A stretch of DNA of 64,000 bases, taken from NCBI RefSeq assembly GCF_029227915.1, contig NC_079876.1:20646001-20710000 (forward strand), in the 5' to 3' direction. Position numbers and translations under genes: made by a program. Shown here one piece after another: positions 63,701 to 64,000 of this stretch; within the stretch, counting starts at the first letter, position 1; every line of letters starts with the position of its first letter. The notes under the pieces were generated by a model. That model ran no database searches, was not told where the DNA came from, and worked only from the letters and a program-made list of their open reading frames with translations. The DNA comes from Hydractinia symbiolongicarpus. Taxonomy: Eukaryota; Cnidaria; Hydrozoa; Anthoathecata; Hydractiniidae.

Positions 63701-64000
63701 ATAGCAAAGATGACAACAGACCCCTGCCTATCGGGAAGAACAAGAAAGTTGTGGGCTTAATGAAGGATGAATTAGGTGGTAAGAAAATGACTTCCTTTAT
63801 TACTTTGAGACCTAAGGCTTATGCATACAAAGCCTTAAAAAAAGACGGTGGAGATCGTAAGGCCAAAGGAGTGAAGAGGGCTGTGACCAAGAAATGTATA
63901 ACGTTCGAAGATTACGAGCAATGTCTGAATGAAGGTATTGATATTAACAAAACTTGGCGTTGTATTAATAACAAAGGTCATAATTTATACACCCAGGAAG
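60742..64000 (+). pseudogene. Protein-primed family B DNA polymerase, 3' incomplete
   Basis: Replicates the element by protein priming. The N-terminal SAP-like motif (QLHVIAKNRGLTCYSKLRKA) precedes a long non-catalytic region (61269-61900). Next come CHICMKPF ... DHSHYTGLYRGAAHNNCNL and HNLSGYDAHLFIRELG (exonuclease region), then TMGDYHDAYLGTDVLLLTDI. The palm follows: FYKLMNLSVSGKTMENIRNH (motif B) and YIDTDSFIYHI (motif C, catalytic DTD at about 63611-63619). Breaks: stops at 61921-61923, 62448-62450 and 63295-63297, and frame changes near 61930 and 62950. A stretch of the exonuclease domain between about 61920 and 61945 seems deleted. The last part, 63298-64000, is open and leaves the window. 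Confidence 0.93.

Larger units (their letters stand above)
60466..64000 (+). mobile_element. Polinton segment with DNA polymerase B (continues)
   Basis: Begins after the satellite near AGAGAGATTGAGAAATG, has a short AT-rich leader with repeats, then the polymerase gene, and runs off the window. Whether it belongs to the same element as the structural module, separated by satellite, cannot be decided from this window. Confidence 0.85.

Overview
The window looks like animal nuclear DNA, most likely from a cnidarian. It is AT-rich, has one well-conserved multi-exon host gene with GT/AG introns, and is crowded with transposons and satellite DNA. The cnidarian assignment is an inference from the character of the repeats and of the virus-like element proteins, not proven by a marker.

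Layout. 1-8008: satellite array with a monomer of about 182 bp, including an apparently exact 2,702-bp higher-order duplication. 9541-13312: element with long (about 460 bp) inverted repeats. 13313-15442: remnant of a Maverick/Polinton-type virus-like element (zinc-repeat HNH protein, BRO/MSV199-type protein, integrase end). 16133-20981: nearly complete P-superfamily (THAP) DNA transposon with 30-bp terminal inverted repeats and two convergent genes. 21518-30486: the only clear host gene, clathrin adaptor AP-1 subunit mu, 11 exons and apparently intact, with a LINE in intron 4. 30487-39770: mostly non-coding, with two short inverted-repeat elements, several tandem repeats and a few doubtful coding pieces. 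39771-60465: a second satellite region, repeatedly interrupted by a LINE, a 1.5-kb unknown insert and a 13.8-kb block of virus-like genes. 60466-64000: another satellite-flanked Polinton segment with a decayed protein-primed DNA polymerase B running off the window.

The most unusual part is 45814-59584. It holds two related but clearly diverged Polinton-type structural gene modules arranged as mirror images around about 52287. Each arm carries a candidate major capsid protein, a small membrane protein, a coiled-coil membrane protein, a candidate minor capsid protein, a second membrane protein and a protein of unknown function, in mirrored order and strand. The arms differ at their outer ends: the left carries a TFIIS-type zinc ribbon and a SAP-like protein, the right a VLTF3-like zinc protein and a tiny membrane protein.

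Within these virus-like genes the sequence shows a compact expression grammar. AATAAA directly abuts or overlaps many start codons, two mirrored divergent gene pairs are each separated by exactly 29 bp, and perfect stem-loops sit at many 3' ends. The two hairpins at the centre carry AATAAA in the loop, one on each strand. Most of these viral genes have stops, frameshifts or deletions, so the elements look dead. The window contains no complete Polinton: integrase, polymerase and capsid genes lie in separate blocks, and no packaging ATPase or protease was recognised.
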